A DNA stretch of 42,073 nucleotides from Peptostreptococcaceae bacterium (GTDB taxonomy: Bacteria; Bacillota; Clostridia; Peptostreptococcales; Peptostreptococcaceae), in NCBI GenBank assembly GCA_025210335.1, contig JAOARY010000039.1, positions 1 through 42,073 on the forward strand, read 5' to 3'. Positions within the stretch are counted from its first letter, which is position 1. Every line of letters starts with the position of its first letter. The notes beneath the pieces are model-generated. The model worked only from the letters and a program-made list of their open reading frames with translations, was not told the DNA's origin and did not search any database. This document shows positions 17,707 through 25,956 of this stretch, piece after piece. Both the position numbers and the translations under genes were made by a program.

Positions 17707-18924
17707 TTAAAGTGATATTTCTAAACCATAATTAGCTAAGTTTATACTTGCATTTTTATCTCTATCACAAGTAAAACCACACTCACATTTATAAATCCTA
17801 TGTGATAACTTCAAATCCTTTTTTATTGCACCACATGATGAACACGTTTTGCTCGAAGGATAAAATGTCGGTACTTGAACAAATTCAATACCTTTGTATT
17901 CACATTTATATTTTATCTGATTTATAAAAGTATAAAAACCTTGTTGTTGTATAGCTTTTGATAAATGTTTATTCTTCATCATATTAGATACTTTTAAATC
18001 CTCCATAACTATTCTATATGGTTTGGCTTTCACCATTTTAGAAGTTGCTTGGTGGATATGATTTAATCTAATATACGATAATCGGTTGTGAAGTTTCTTA
18101 ATCTTCAATTCGAGCTTTGCAATATTCTTAGTTTTTTGGTAACTCCCTCCTTTTTTATTCATAATATATTTTCTTGAACATTGTCTTTGTAATCTTTTTA
18201 ATTTCTTACTTAACTTTCCAACTTTACTTGTTTTATTAATATTATTAATATCTAAATCATCTGCATTAGTTATTGCAAGTTGTTTAATTCCTAAGTCAAT
18301 CCCTAAACTAAAGTCATTTAACTTAGTTCTTTCTTTTTCAATTTCAATTCCTACTGAAAGAACCCAAACTCTACCATTAAATTTCACTCTTGGATTACTG
18401 AATTTCTTTATAGTAGTTAAATCTATATCATAATCACATCTATATTCGACCTTGCCTATTTTTTCAAGATTTACTGCTTCATCTTTGAAATAAATATTGT
18501 CATATCTACTATAAAATTTAGGTTCTGATTTTTTTCTACTTTTAAACTTTGGATGTCCATTCAAATCATAAACACCAAGTAATTTACCAGTTCTAATTGA
18601 TTTTTGGATTTTAGCTTTCGTGTATTTAACATCTTTTTTCTGTTTATCAAAGAACCTCTTATAGGCTTTATCTAAATCTCTAAGACTTTCTTTTAATGTC
18701 GCATTAGAAACCTCATAAAGCCACTTGTGACCTTCTGTGTTCTTTAATTTAGTCATTTCTTTTCCTAAATCTGTAGTTGATATCTTCTTTCCATTTTCCT
18801 TAAAATTATCAATTTGCTTTGCTAATCCCCAATTATAAATAAACCTCATAGAACCTATATGTTTCCACATAAGCTTTTCTTGTTGCTTCGTTGGATATAG
18901 CCGTATATTAATCGCTTTTATCAT
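17707..18924 (-). CDS. tnpB: TnpB RNA-guided nuclease of an IS607-type element
   Basis: The protein has 405 residues and an intact frame. RuvC motifs are Asp210 in GIDLGIKQLAI, Glu308 in IVMEDLKVSNMM and DRDKNASINL (387-396). The zinc finger has C361/C364 and C380/C382. It is related to the IStron TnpB (shared ends MIKAI.IRL, QATSKMVKAKPYRIVMEDL-like and PSSK.CS.CG) but has an extra segment around residues 95-125. Its start overlaps the last bases of the broken tnpA by 17 bases, the usual IS607 arrangement. It could still be an active guided nuclease although the recombinase is dead. Confidence 0.93.
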   Translation of the reverse strand: MIKAINIRLYPTKQQEKLMWKHIGSMRFIYNWGLAKQIDNFKENGKKISTTDLGKEMTKLKNTEGHKWLYEVSNATLKESLRDLDKAYKRFFDKQKKDVKYTKAKIQKSIRTGKLLGVYDLNGHPKFKSRKKSEPKFYSRYDNIYFKDEAVNLEKIGKVEYRCDYDIDLTTIKKFSNPRVKFNGRVWVLSVGIEIEKERTKLNDFSLGIDLGIKQLAITNADDLDINNINKTSKVGKLSKKLKRLQRQCSRKYIMNKKGGSYQKTKNIAKLELKIKKLHNRLSYIRLNHIHQATSKMVKAKPYRIVMEDLKVSNMMKNKHLSKAIQQQGFYTFINQIKYKCEYKGIEFVQVPTFYPSSKTCSSCGAIKKDLKLSHRIYKCECGFTCDRDKNASINLANYGLEISL

Positions 18925-19238
18925 TTTCCATTAACTCCTTAATCATCTTTTTAGCTTTGTTTGCTCTCTTACCTTGAAGTCTACAACTAAACACATTGTC
19001 TTTCAAGGTCATCTTTTTACTTTTGAGAACTAACTCTACAATAACCTATTACTTTTTTAGCTTTAACTTCAATGCCTTTGAGTCCTAAAAAATGATTAAG
19101 TTGCTCTTGTGAATAATATCGTGCTGCACCTTTTGTAATATGAGAAGATTTTAATGAACCATTCTTATCCCAGTTTCTTAAAGTTTGAATAGTTTTACCT
19201 ATTTTATTTGCAAATTCGCCTATTGAATAATATTTCAC
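18908..19238 (-). pseudogene. tnpA: Decayed IS607-type serine recombinase tnpA
   Basis: The frame starts at a GTG (19238) behind GAGGTGAT and gives 73 residues. They are a MerR-like helix-turn-helix (YYSIGEFANKIGKTIQTLRNWDK...RYYSQEQL) and the first strand of the serine recombinase with the catalytic motif VIGYCRVSSQK. A TAA then ends it, but the same frame continues with KDDLERQ, exactly what follows in intact IS607 TnpA (usual QKDDLERQ), so a Gln codon seems to have become a stop. About 100 residues of the catalytic domain are then missing. The end reappears in another frame as CRLQGKRANKAKKMIKELMEND, finishing at 18908 in overlap with tnpB. Nonsense mutation plus internal deletion make this inactive; full-length TnpA has about 200 residues. 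Confidence 0.9.
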
Positions 19239-19317
19239 AACTTATCACCTCAATAATATTTTTAAATTAATATGTGTAAAAATTCAATAGTTTTTTATAA
19301 ATTTTTATAGATTTGTT

Positions 19318-20862
19318 TTAACTGTTGCTCACCTCTATATTTGTATTTGTATCATCTTTTAATCCTAATATATTTATAGTATCTTTATTACTAATAACAT
19401 AATCTATTATAGCTTTTGTTATTCTTTCTCCTGGAACTAATATAGGTATTCCTGGAGGGTATGGTATTATAAATTCATTTGATATTTGATTAACTGAATC
19501 TTTTAATTTTATGATTTGTTTTGATTTAGTATTGAAGGCTTCTTTTGGGGTTAATACTAAATTATCATCTAATATATTAAATATATTCTTTTCTTTTTTT
19601 AATTCATCTTCGTTATATTCTTTAGATTCTTTGATTTTATCATTTTGATTTATTTTTATCTTTTTCGTCTTTTGATTTGTTTTCGAAGCTTTTACTTCTA
19701 TTTTTGACTTGTTTTTTATATCATATTCTTTTATAATTTCTTCTAATGCTCTTTTTAATTTACTAAAATCCTTTTCATCATTTCCTATGCTAGTGACTAG
19801 AAGCACTCCCTTTTCATCATGAAATTCAGGAATTATATTATATCTTCCTTCTAATATATCGTGCATTTTTTTGCCATTTAAACTATTAATTTTGGTTTTT
19901 ATATAAATTTTAGTCATATCATCATTATCTAAAAACTCAAACACATTGTTATTCTTAAAATATTCTTTGATTTTTTTTATCTCTTTTAATAATTTACTCA
20001 TCAAGAACTTACCTTTTTGTTCTGCTATTTTAAAAGCTTTATCCAATGATGTCATAAGTAAATAAGAAGGAGATGAACTTTGTAACATCTTTAAGTACAT
20101 GCAAAGCCTATCAATATCTATTTTCTTTGTTATATCTTCTTTATTATTTATATGAAGCACTGAACTTTGGGTAAATGATGGTAATGTTTTATGTATACTC
20201 ATTATACTAATATCTGCCCCTTGTTCCAAACTAGTCTTTGGCAGTTTATCATCTAAAATACTATGTGCACCATGTGCTTCATCTACTATAAGGATTTTTT
20301 TATATTCATCTGTTAATTTGCTTATCTTTGATATATCTTGTGCTATACCATAGTACGATGGAGATGATATTATAACACCTTTTATATCTTTATCTTTTTT
20401 TAATATTTCTTCTAATTTTAATGATTCTATACCCAAACTAAGATTTGTTCTTTTGTCTATCTTAGGATATATATATATTGGTCTTGCTCCAGATAATATA
20501 AGACCATTTATAACTGCTTTATGGCAATCTCTTTGAACTACAACTTTATCATTTTCTTTAAATTGACTCATTATTGATGCTAATATTCCAACAGTTGTTC
20601 CATTTACTAAAAAATATGTTTTATAAGAATTATATAATTTACTAGCTCTGATTTGTGAATGCATTATAATTTCTTTTGCATCATGCAAATCATCGGTTCC
20701 ATTTATTTCTGTAGTATCAATTTTATAAAGTTCTTTTGCATATTCTTCTTCATATTTTAAAAGAATTTTTCCATTTTTATGTCCTGGAACATGAAATGAA
20801 ACTTCTTCATTATCTGTGATTTGTTTTATTTTTGGGTATATATATTCCATGGAGTTTTTCAC
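19318..20862 (-). CDS. Orn/Lys/Arg decarboxylase-family PLP enzyme (YaaO/SpeA-like)
   Basis: The family of type I PLP enzymes decarboxylates basic amino acids to polyamines. Residues 1-400 hold the PLP domain: HVPGHKNGK (24-32), NGTTVGILA, Asp194 in VDEAHGAHS, and the Schiff-base lysine Lys225 in SIHKTLPSFTQSSVLH. The C-terminal lobe ends with IPYPPGIPILVPGERI. Between the lobes, about 400-440, lies a Lys/Asn-rich insert that is not usual for the short YaaO class. The annotated GTG (20862) abuts the AAGGAT site; the ATG at 20850 (510 residues) is about 12 bases from it, so either start is possible. The substrate cannot be told. The gene ends next to the left end of the IS607-type element and is divergent from the HD-GYP gene. 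Confidence 0.88.
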   Translation of the reverse strand: MKNSMEYIYPKIKQITDNEEVSFHVPGHKNGKILLKYEEEYAKELYKIDTTEINGTDDLHDAKEIIMHSQIRASKLYNSYKTYFLVNGTTVGILASIMSQFKENDKVVVQRDCHKAVINGLILSGARPIYIYPKIDKRTNLSLGIESLKLEEILKKDKDIKGVIISSPSYYGIAQDISKISKLTDEYKKILIVDEAHGAHSILDDKLPKTSLEQGADISIMSIHKTLPSFTQSSVLHINNKEDITKKIDIDRLCMYLKMLQSSSPSYLLMTSLDKAFKIAEQKGKFLMSKLLKEIKKIKEYFKNNNVFEFLDNDDMTKIYIKTKINSLNGKKMHDILEGRYNIIPEFHDEKGVLLVTSIGNDEKDFSKLKRALEEIIKEYDIKNKSKIEVKASKTNQKTKKIKINQNDKIKESKEYNEDELKKEKNIFNILDDNLVLTPKEAFNTKSKQIIKLKDSVNQISNEFIIPYPPGIPILVPGERITKAIIDYVISNKDTINILGLKDDTNTNIEVSNS

Positions 20863-21010
20863 ATCCTTTTTAATCTATATAATAGATTATTATAACTATT
20901 AAATCTTTATATTTAAAGCTTTTTAATGATTTTTTATAATTTTAAGCAAAATATTTAACTTGATTGTGATTTTAAAAACCAAATAGAATTTAGGACTTTT
21001 TTACTATTTA

Positions 21011-21019
21011 TGATATAAT
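21011..21019 (+). promoter_or_regulatory. Extended -10 promoter of the HD-GYP gene
   Basis: TGATATAAT-type extended -10: TG at 21011-21012 and TATAAT at 21014-21019. The -35 region is weak (TAGGAC at 20991). The predicted leader is about 25 nt. Confidence 0.45.
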
Positions 21020-21052
21020 AAATACATTATTGTATTCTTGGGAGTTGATTTT

Positions 21053-22237
21053 ATGGGTGTTGTTCATTCTGGCAAAGTTGTAACTATAAAAGCTTCACAG
21101 TTAATGCCTGGTATGGTTTTAGCTAAAGATTTAAAATATGGTGAAGGTGTTATAAAAGCAAATACAAAACTGTCAAAATTATTAGCTGATAGACTTAGAG
21201 ATTATTCTTCAACAGAAGTATCCGTATATCATACAGATACAAATGATAAAATAATCAAGAAAAAAATTCAAACAAAAATAAATAAAATTGATCTAGATAC
21301 TTTAGATGCTTCTAAAGAACTTAAAGAATTACAAGAAACAGATGGTGAAGATAGTAATATCTTGATTTCACCTAATTCAAAAGCAAAAAAAATAGATATG
21401 CCAATATCCGATCATTTTGCATTTATAACTGATAAAATCAGAGTAAATATGGATGTATTACAAGAAGGTACAGTAAAAACTACAAATTTCTTGACTTATA
21501 TGACTGATTATATCATTTTAAATATCACTGATTTTAAAAAAGCTATTGAAATTATAGCTGTTGAATCTGAGGAAGAAAATTATTTATATAACCATATAAC
21601 TCATGTTGCCATACTTAACTATATTCAAGGAAAATGGCATACTATGGAAAGTAAAGATTTAAGACTCCTTATAAAAACTGGTCTTTTATTTGATATTGGG
21701 CTTGTAAAAATTAAAGAGGAAATTCTTAATAAACCTGGCAAGCTTACTGATAAAGAATATGCTATTGTAAAAAAACATCCTACTCTGACCTATGAACTTA
21801 TAAAAAGAATTCCTTTCTTATCAAAATCAATAAAATATGGTGTTTTGATGCATCACGAAAGAGAAGATGGAACAGGTTATCCACTTGGACTTACAGGAGA
21901 TAAAATTCACCCTTTTGGTAAAATAACTGCTCTTAGCGATATATTTGATGCGATAACATCAAATAGACCATACAAAACTAGAGATTCTTTATTTAAGGTT
22001 TTGGATGTATTCCAAAAAGAATCTTATGGACTTTTAGATCCTAAGTATTCTATGATTTTTATCAAAAAAATTATAAATTACTATATCAATTCAACTGTTC
22101 TTCTTAGCAATGGTGAAACTGGTAATATTATAAAAATGAATGTAAATAATATATCAAGACCTTTAGTTAAATGTAATGATATGTTTTATGATTTGGATTT
22201 AAATAGAGAGATTAAAATAGAAAGAATTAAATTATAA
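21053..22237 (+). CDS. HD-GYP domain protein with an altered HD motif
   Basis: The protein has 394 residues from ATG 21053, which has GGGAG nine bases upstream. An in-frame TTG at 21038 is part of that site and is rejected. The N-terminal 60 residues (TIKASQLMPGMVLAKDLKYGEGVIKANTKL, described by family) are the segment usual in HD-GYP proteins of Clostridia. The C-terminal half is an HD-GYP domain, the class of cyclic-di-GMP phosphodiesterases: HHEREDGTGYPLGL, FGKITALSDIFDAITSNRPYK and a following regulatory tail. The hallmark HD dipeptide is FD (in GLLFDIGLVKI), so one metal ligand is missing, and the Lys of HDIGK is also lost. It may be a c-di-GMP sensor or a weak enzyme. No signal peptide or membrane segment is seen, so it is cytoplasmic. 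Confidence 0.9.
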   Translation: MGVVHSGKVVTIKASQLMPGMVLAKDLKYGEGVIKANTKLSKLLADRLRDYSSTEVSVYHTDTNDKIIKKKIQTKINKIDLDTLDASKELKELQETDGEDSNILISPNSKAKKIDMPISDHFAFITDKIRVNMDVLQEGTVKTTNFLTYMTDYIILNITDFKKAIEIIAVESEEENYLYNHITHVAILNYIQGKWHTMESKDLRLLIKTGLLFDIGLVKIKEEILNKPGKLTDKEYAIVKKHPTLTYELIKRIPFLSKSIKYGVLMHHEREDGTGYPLGLTGDKIHPFGKITALSDIFDAITSNRPYKTRDSLFKVLDVFQKESYGLLDPKYSMIFIKKIINYYINSTVLLSNGETGNIIKMNVNNISRPLVKCNDMFYDLDLNREIKIERIKL

Positions 22238-22250
22238 TATTTATTCATAT

Positions 22251-22297
22251 AAAAAGAGGCTGTCATATCAAAAATTTAATAAAACAGCCTCTTTTTT
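22251..22297 (+). terminator. Terminator between HD-GYP and aminopeptidase genes
   Basis: AAAAAGAGGCTGT (22251-22263) pairs exactly with the complementary arm at 22284-22296, followed by T. Being flanked by A- and T-runs, it can serve both convergent genes. Confidence 0.85.
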
Positions 22298-22355
22298 GAC
22301 TTTATTTTTATTTTATAAATATATAGTCACCATTATTTGATAATCAAAATATATC

Positions 22356-23867
22356 TTATTTATTATATTCATTTACAAAATGATATAATGTTCTTACCAA
22401 AAATCCAGTACCACCCTTTTTAAGATAATCTTTATCCTTATCTAAATAAGAAGGGCCTGCTATATCCACATGTATCCAAGGTGTATTTCCAACAAATTCT
22501 TTTAAGAAAAATCCTGCTGTAATGGCTCCTGCTTCCTTTCCACCTGTATTTTTTATATCGGCTATACTTGATTTTATTTGTTCTTTATAATGGTCATACA
22601 TAGGAAGTTTATGAACTTTTTCTCCAGATAAATATGTTGCTTTCTTTAGATATTTGTAAAATTCATCATCATTAGTCATAGATGCTGCTACAAATGAACC
22701 TAAAGCACTCACTGCTGAACCTGTTAAAGTTGCCACATCTATTACTTTGCTTACTTTTTCTTCATTTATTATATAATGAAGTGCATCAGCTAAAGTAAGT
22801 CTACCTTCTGCATCTGTATTCATAACTTCAATAGTTTTTCCAGCCATAGAATTTATAACATCTCCAGGTCTATAAGCATGTGCTGATATAGAGTTTTCAC
22901 AAGCAGCTATAACACCTATTACATTTGCTTGTAATTTAGCTTCCGAAATTGCCTTAAAAGCTCCCAGTACAGATGCACTTCCACCCATATCTGATTTCAT
23001 TGTAAGCATTGAAGAAGTTGGCTTTAATGATAAGCCACCACTATCATAAGTAAGTCCTTTTCCTACAAGTCCAAGTATTTCATCTGATTCTTTATTATTC
23101 ATATATTTAACAACTATAAGTCTTGGCTCATTATTAGCATTAGTTGCTGATTTTGAAACCTCTAAAAATGCTTCCATTTTTAATGATTTTATTTTTTCAT
23201 ATTCTAATATTTCAACTTCAAAACCACTTTCTTTTCCAAGTTCTAAAGCTTTATTAGCTAAATCTTTAGGAGTTAAATTGTTTGAAGGTTCATTTACTAA
23301 ATCTCTAGCATAATTAGTTGCCATACCTAATATTTTACCCTCATCAGCACCATCTTCTACTTTTTCTGTTTTCTTAGAAGATGGATGTAATATATTTAAT
23401 TCCTCTATATCAATGCATTTTTCTGTTTCTGATTTTGATTTGTATTTATCAAATCTATAATCTGTCATTATCGCACTTTCAACCAAAGCTCTGCATGAAT
23501 CAAAATAAGATATATTAGATGACATTCCAAATGGATGGATTTCTACTGAACGAGATTTGAATTCTTTTGCTTTTTTTATTGCTTTTGACATAGAAATTCT
23601 TATTCTTTCCAAGTCCAAATCTTCTTCTTTTCCAAGACCTATAAGTATTATGTTTTTAGGATTTTCTTCTTTTAAAGTTCTAAAACTCTCAACTTGATTA
23701 AACTTTCCAATAAAAAGTTTTTCTCTTACTAAATATGATATTGTACTTTCCAAATCATCATTTAATACAATATCTTTTTTTGGAAATTCTATTCCTTCAT
23801 AAAAAGGCAATATAAGTGTATCACACAGTGGTTCAAATTGATCTTTATATAAAACTAAAGTCTTCAT
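22356..23867 (-). CDS. pepA: M17 leucyl aminopeptidase
   Basis: The 503-residue cytosolic enzyme removes N-terminal amino acids from peptides and is normally a hexamer with two divalent metals. The N-terminal domain (1 to about 165) is variable; the catalytic domain has all known ligands: Lys270 and Asp275 in VGKGLTYDSGG, Asp293 in MKSDMGG, Asp352 and Glu354 with the catalytic Arg356 in NTDAEGRLTLAD, and Lys282 in LSLKP. The start has GGGAGG before ATG. It stands alone between terminators, so it is probably monocistronic. Confidence 0.95.
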   Translation of the reverse strand: MKTLVLYKDQFEPLCDTLILPFYEGIEFPKKDIVLNDDLESTISYLVREKLFIGKFNQVESFRTLKEENPKNIILIGLGKEEDLDLERIRISMSKAIKKAKEFKSRSVEIHPFGMSSNISYFDSCRALVESAIMTDYRFDKYKSKSETEKCIDIEELNILHPSSKKTEKVEDGADEGKILGMATNYARDLVNEPSNNLTPKDLANKALELGKESGFEVEILEYEKIKSLKMEAFLEVSKSATNANNEPRLIVVKYMNNKESDEILGLVGKGLTYDSGGLSLKPTSSMLTMKSDMGGSASVLGAFKAISEAKLQANVIGVIAACENSISAHAYRPGDVINSMAGKTIEVMNTDAEGRLTLADALHYIINEEKVSKVIDVATLTGSAVSALGSFVAASMTNDDEFYKYLKKATYLSGEKVHKLPMYDHYKEQIKSSIADIKNTGGKEAGAITAGFFLKEFVGNTPWIHVDIAGPSYLDKDKDYLKKGGTGFLVRTLYHFVNEYNK

Positions 23868-23970
23868 AAAAATCCTCCCTATTGTTTTGTTATAAATTTT
23901 TTTTATGTTTTAAATTTATTATATAATAAACAGTCATAAAATCAAACTGAATATATAAAAGATTAAAAAA

Positions 23971-24009
23971 ATAAAGAAAAGACTGATTTTTTCTTAGTCT
24001 TTTCTTTAT
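23971..24009 (-). terminator. Terminator after the glycosyltransferase operon
   Basis: Exact 14-bp arms (23971-23984 and 23996-24009) with an 11-nt loop; on the minus strand a T-run follows. It is about 140 bases after the last gene of the operon. The DNA between 24010 and 24145 holds nothing else that I can see. Confidence 0.75.
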
Positions 24010-24145
24010 CATTCTTATTTTTTTAACTTTATTATATTTTATCTATATAATCTCATTTCATTTCCCATAAATTTTTATATACATTCTAGTCCCATCAATT
24101 CTTTATATTTGTTTAAATCTATATTATTTTAATCAATATCCAAAT

Positions 24146-25894
24146 CTATTGCATTGTAAGCTCTGTATTTTTAGTTGCTGCGTCCATATATCTCTTGTTC
24201 GCATTAGAAAGCTTAGTAGCTAATTTTCTTGTAATCATCATAAGAAGATCTACCCCAACCTTTGGATATGTTTCTATTAGTGAAAGTACCTCTTCTTCAT
24301 CAAATGATATTAATACAGTTTCTTCTTCTGCTATTATATCAACACTTACAACTTCATTAACTAAATTAGTTTCTCCAAAGTATTCATTCTTATTAAGTTG
24401 TGCTAATATAACTTCTTCGCTTTCTTCATTCTTTCTTGTTACTCTAACAGAACCTGAAGAAATTATATATAATCTATCATTTTTTTGACCAGCATAAGCT
24501 ATGAATTCATCTTTCTTAAATACATTTACTTTTGCAACTCCAGATATTATTTCTTTGAAATCTTTATCCATTTCGCCAAAGAAAGTAGTTTGTTCTAACA
24601 ATACTTGTACTTCTTCTGGTGATAAATCTTCACAAATAACTTCTTTTTTCTCTGATTTTAATGCTTGGCATTCTTCATCACAGTATTCAACTATATCTCT
24701 TACTACCATCATATGAGATTTTGTAAATGCGAGTAATTCTCTCCAACTTCTTTGAAGTTCTCTAAAATACGTAAATACATCATCATGTGGTTTTGCTTCA
24801 TATTTTGATATATAAATATTTTTGATACATTCTCTTGCACCTTCCATATCATTTTGGCTCATATAGTCCATTGCAAGCATTACATTTGCCTTAAATACCA
24901 TATCTTCAAGACCAGGCTTTAAGAATGCTCCTGGATAAGGGTCAAATTCTGACGCATCAACCATATTCATATTAGGCACTTCATATTGTGTTTCTATCTT
25001 AGCTTTTTCATACATAAATCTATGAATATCTTCTCTAAATCTCTTCCAAATTGGATGAGATTTTTTAGGTGGAAGATGTTTTATAGATAGTTCTCTGTCT
25101 AAGAAGAAATGGAATCCAAACATCTTTGAATTTATAAGATAATCAATATCTTCTCCTCTTGTTATTCTTGGATCAAAAGGCACAGTCTTAAATAAATTTC
25201 TATGAATTATCATAGCTCCACCAAATGCAAATGGTGTTGGTTTAAGTCTTGGAGGTGAACCTATAATCTTATCAAATGCTTTTGTTTTTGAACCAAATCT
25301 ATTCCAATAAGTCATCCAAGGCTCTATATTAACATCATCATAATATTCATTTTTCTTATTAAGATAATATCCTGCAACTCCATCTATTGTTTTACCATAC
25401 ATTCTTCTACCTATATATTCAGTTGCAAGCTCTATGAAATTTTCTTTTTCAAATAGCTCATCATCATCTATAAGCATCGCTACATCTGCACCTAAAATAT
25501 ATGCAGAATAAATACACATATTTCTTACATTTGCATAACCATGTAGACTCAATAAATTAATAGCTGCTGGATCTACTCTATTTGATGATGCTATATTTCT
25601 TATAAGTTCTAATTCATGTGGAGTAATTATATATGAATCAATTCCTAAGTCTGCTTCCTTTAATATTCTAGCAACCTTAGTTCTTGCTTCATTTAATATT
25701 TCCATTGTAGTTGGACAAAGAAGTAATACTAATTTATAATCTTTATCCTTTAATAATTTCATACTTTCTAAAGTTCTTCCCAAAGTTCCTTCATAGTCAA
25801 GTGGTGTAGGATGGTCATAAACTGCATCCCCTTCTTGCCATTTTTCGGTTGATTTTCTTGACCAATAAGTCGGTATTACTACCATCTTTCTCAC
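24146..25894 (-). CDS. Glycosyltransferase-like protein fused to a cyclic-nucleotide-binding-type domain
   Basis: The start is a GTG at 25894 with AAGGA nine bases upstream, giving 582 residues; the longer frame to 25942 has no site. Residues 1 to about 330 are a GT-A-type glycosyltransferase domain that begins MRKMVVIPTYWSR, has a metal/nucleotide-sugar DDD at 143-145 (AMLIDDDELF) and later FAFGGAMIIHR and TRGEDIDYLI. A helical region (about 330-430) follows. Residues 432-582 match a Crp-type cyclic-nucleotide-binding domain: FFGEMDKDF, GSVRVTRK, YFGETNLV, then DEEEVLSLIETYP. The Arg that binds the cyclic phosphate (after FGE.aL) is not present; the position reads VVSVDI. It is the last gene of a three-gene operon. 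The fusion is unusual; the ligand is unknown. Confidence 0.85.
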   Translation of the reverse strand: MRKMVVIPTYWSRKSTEKWQEGDAVYDHPTPLDYEGTLGRTLESMKLLKDKDYKLVLLLCPTTMEILNEARTKVARILKEADLGIDSYIITPHELELIRNIASSNRVDPAAINLLSLHGYANVRNMCIYSAYILGADVAMLIDDDELFEKENFIELATEYIGRRMYGKTIDGVAGYYLNKKNEYYDDVNIEPWMTYWNRFGSKTKAFDKIIGSPPRLKPTPFAFGGAMIIHRNLFKTVPFDPRITRGEDIDYLINSKMFGFHFFLDRELSIKHLPPKKSHPIWKRFREDIHRFMYEKAKIETQYEVPNMNMVDASEFDPYPGAFLKPGLEDMVFKANVMLAMDYMSQNDMEGARECIKNIYISKYEAKPHDDVFTYFRELQRSWRELLAFTKSHMMVVRDIVEYCDEECQALKSEKKEVICEDLSPEEVQVLLEQTTFFGEMDKDFKEIISGVAKVNVFKKDEFIAYAGQKNDRLYIISSGSVRVTRKNEESEEVILAQLNKNEYFGETNLVNEVVSVDIIAEEETVLISFDEEEVLSLIETYPKVGVDLLMMITRKLATKLSNANKRYMDAATKNTELTMQ

Positions 25895-25956
25895 AAAATC
25901 ACTTCCTTCTATTAAGAATAAAATAATAGTTACAATAATCAAGCATAATTAAATTA

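Noticed and set aside
25895..25942. N-terminal hydrophobic extension of the glycosyltransferase-CNB gene
   Set aside because: The extension contains the ribosome binding site of the GTG at 25894, so it is not translated.
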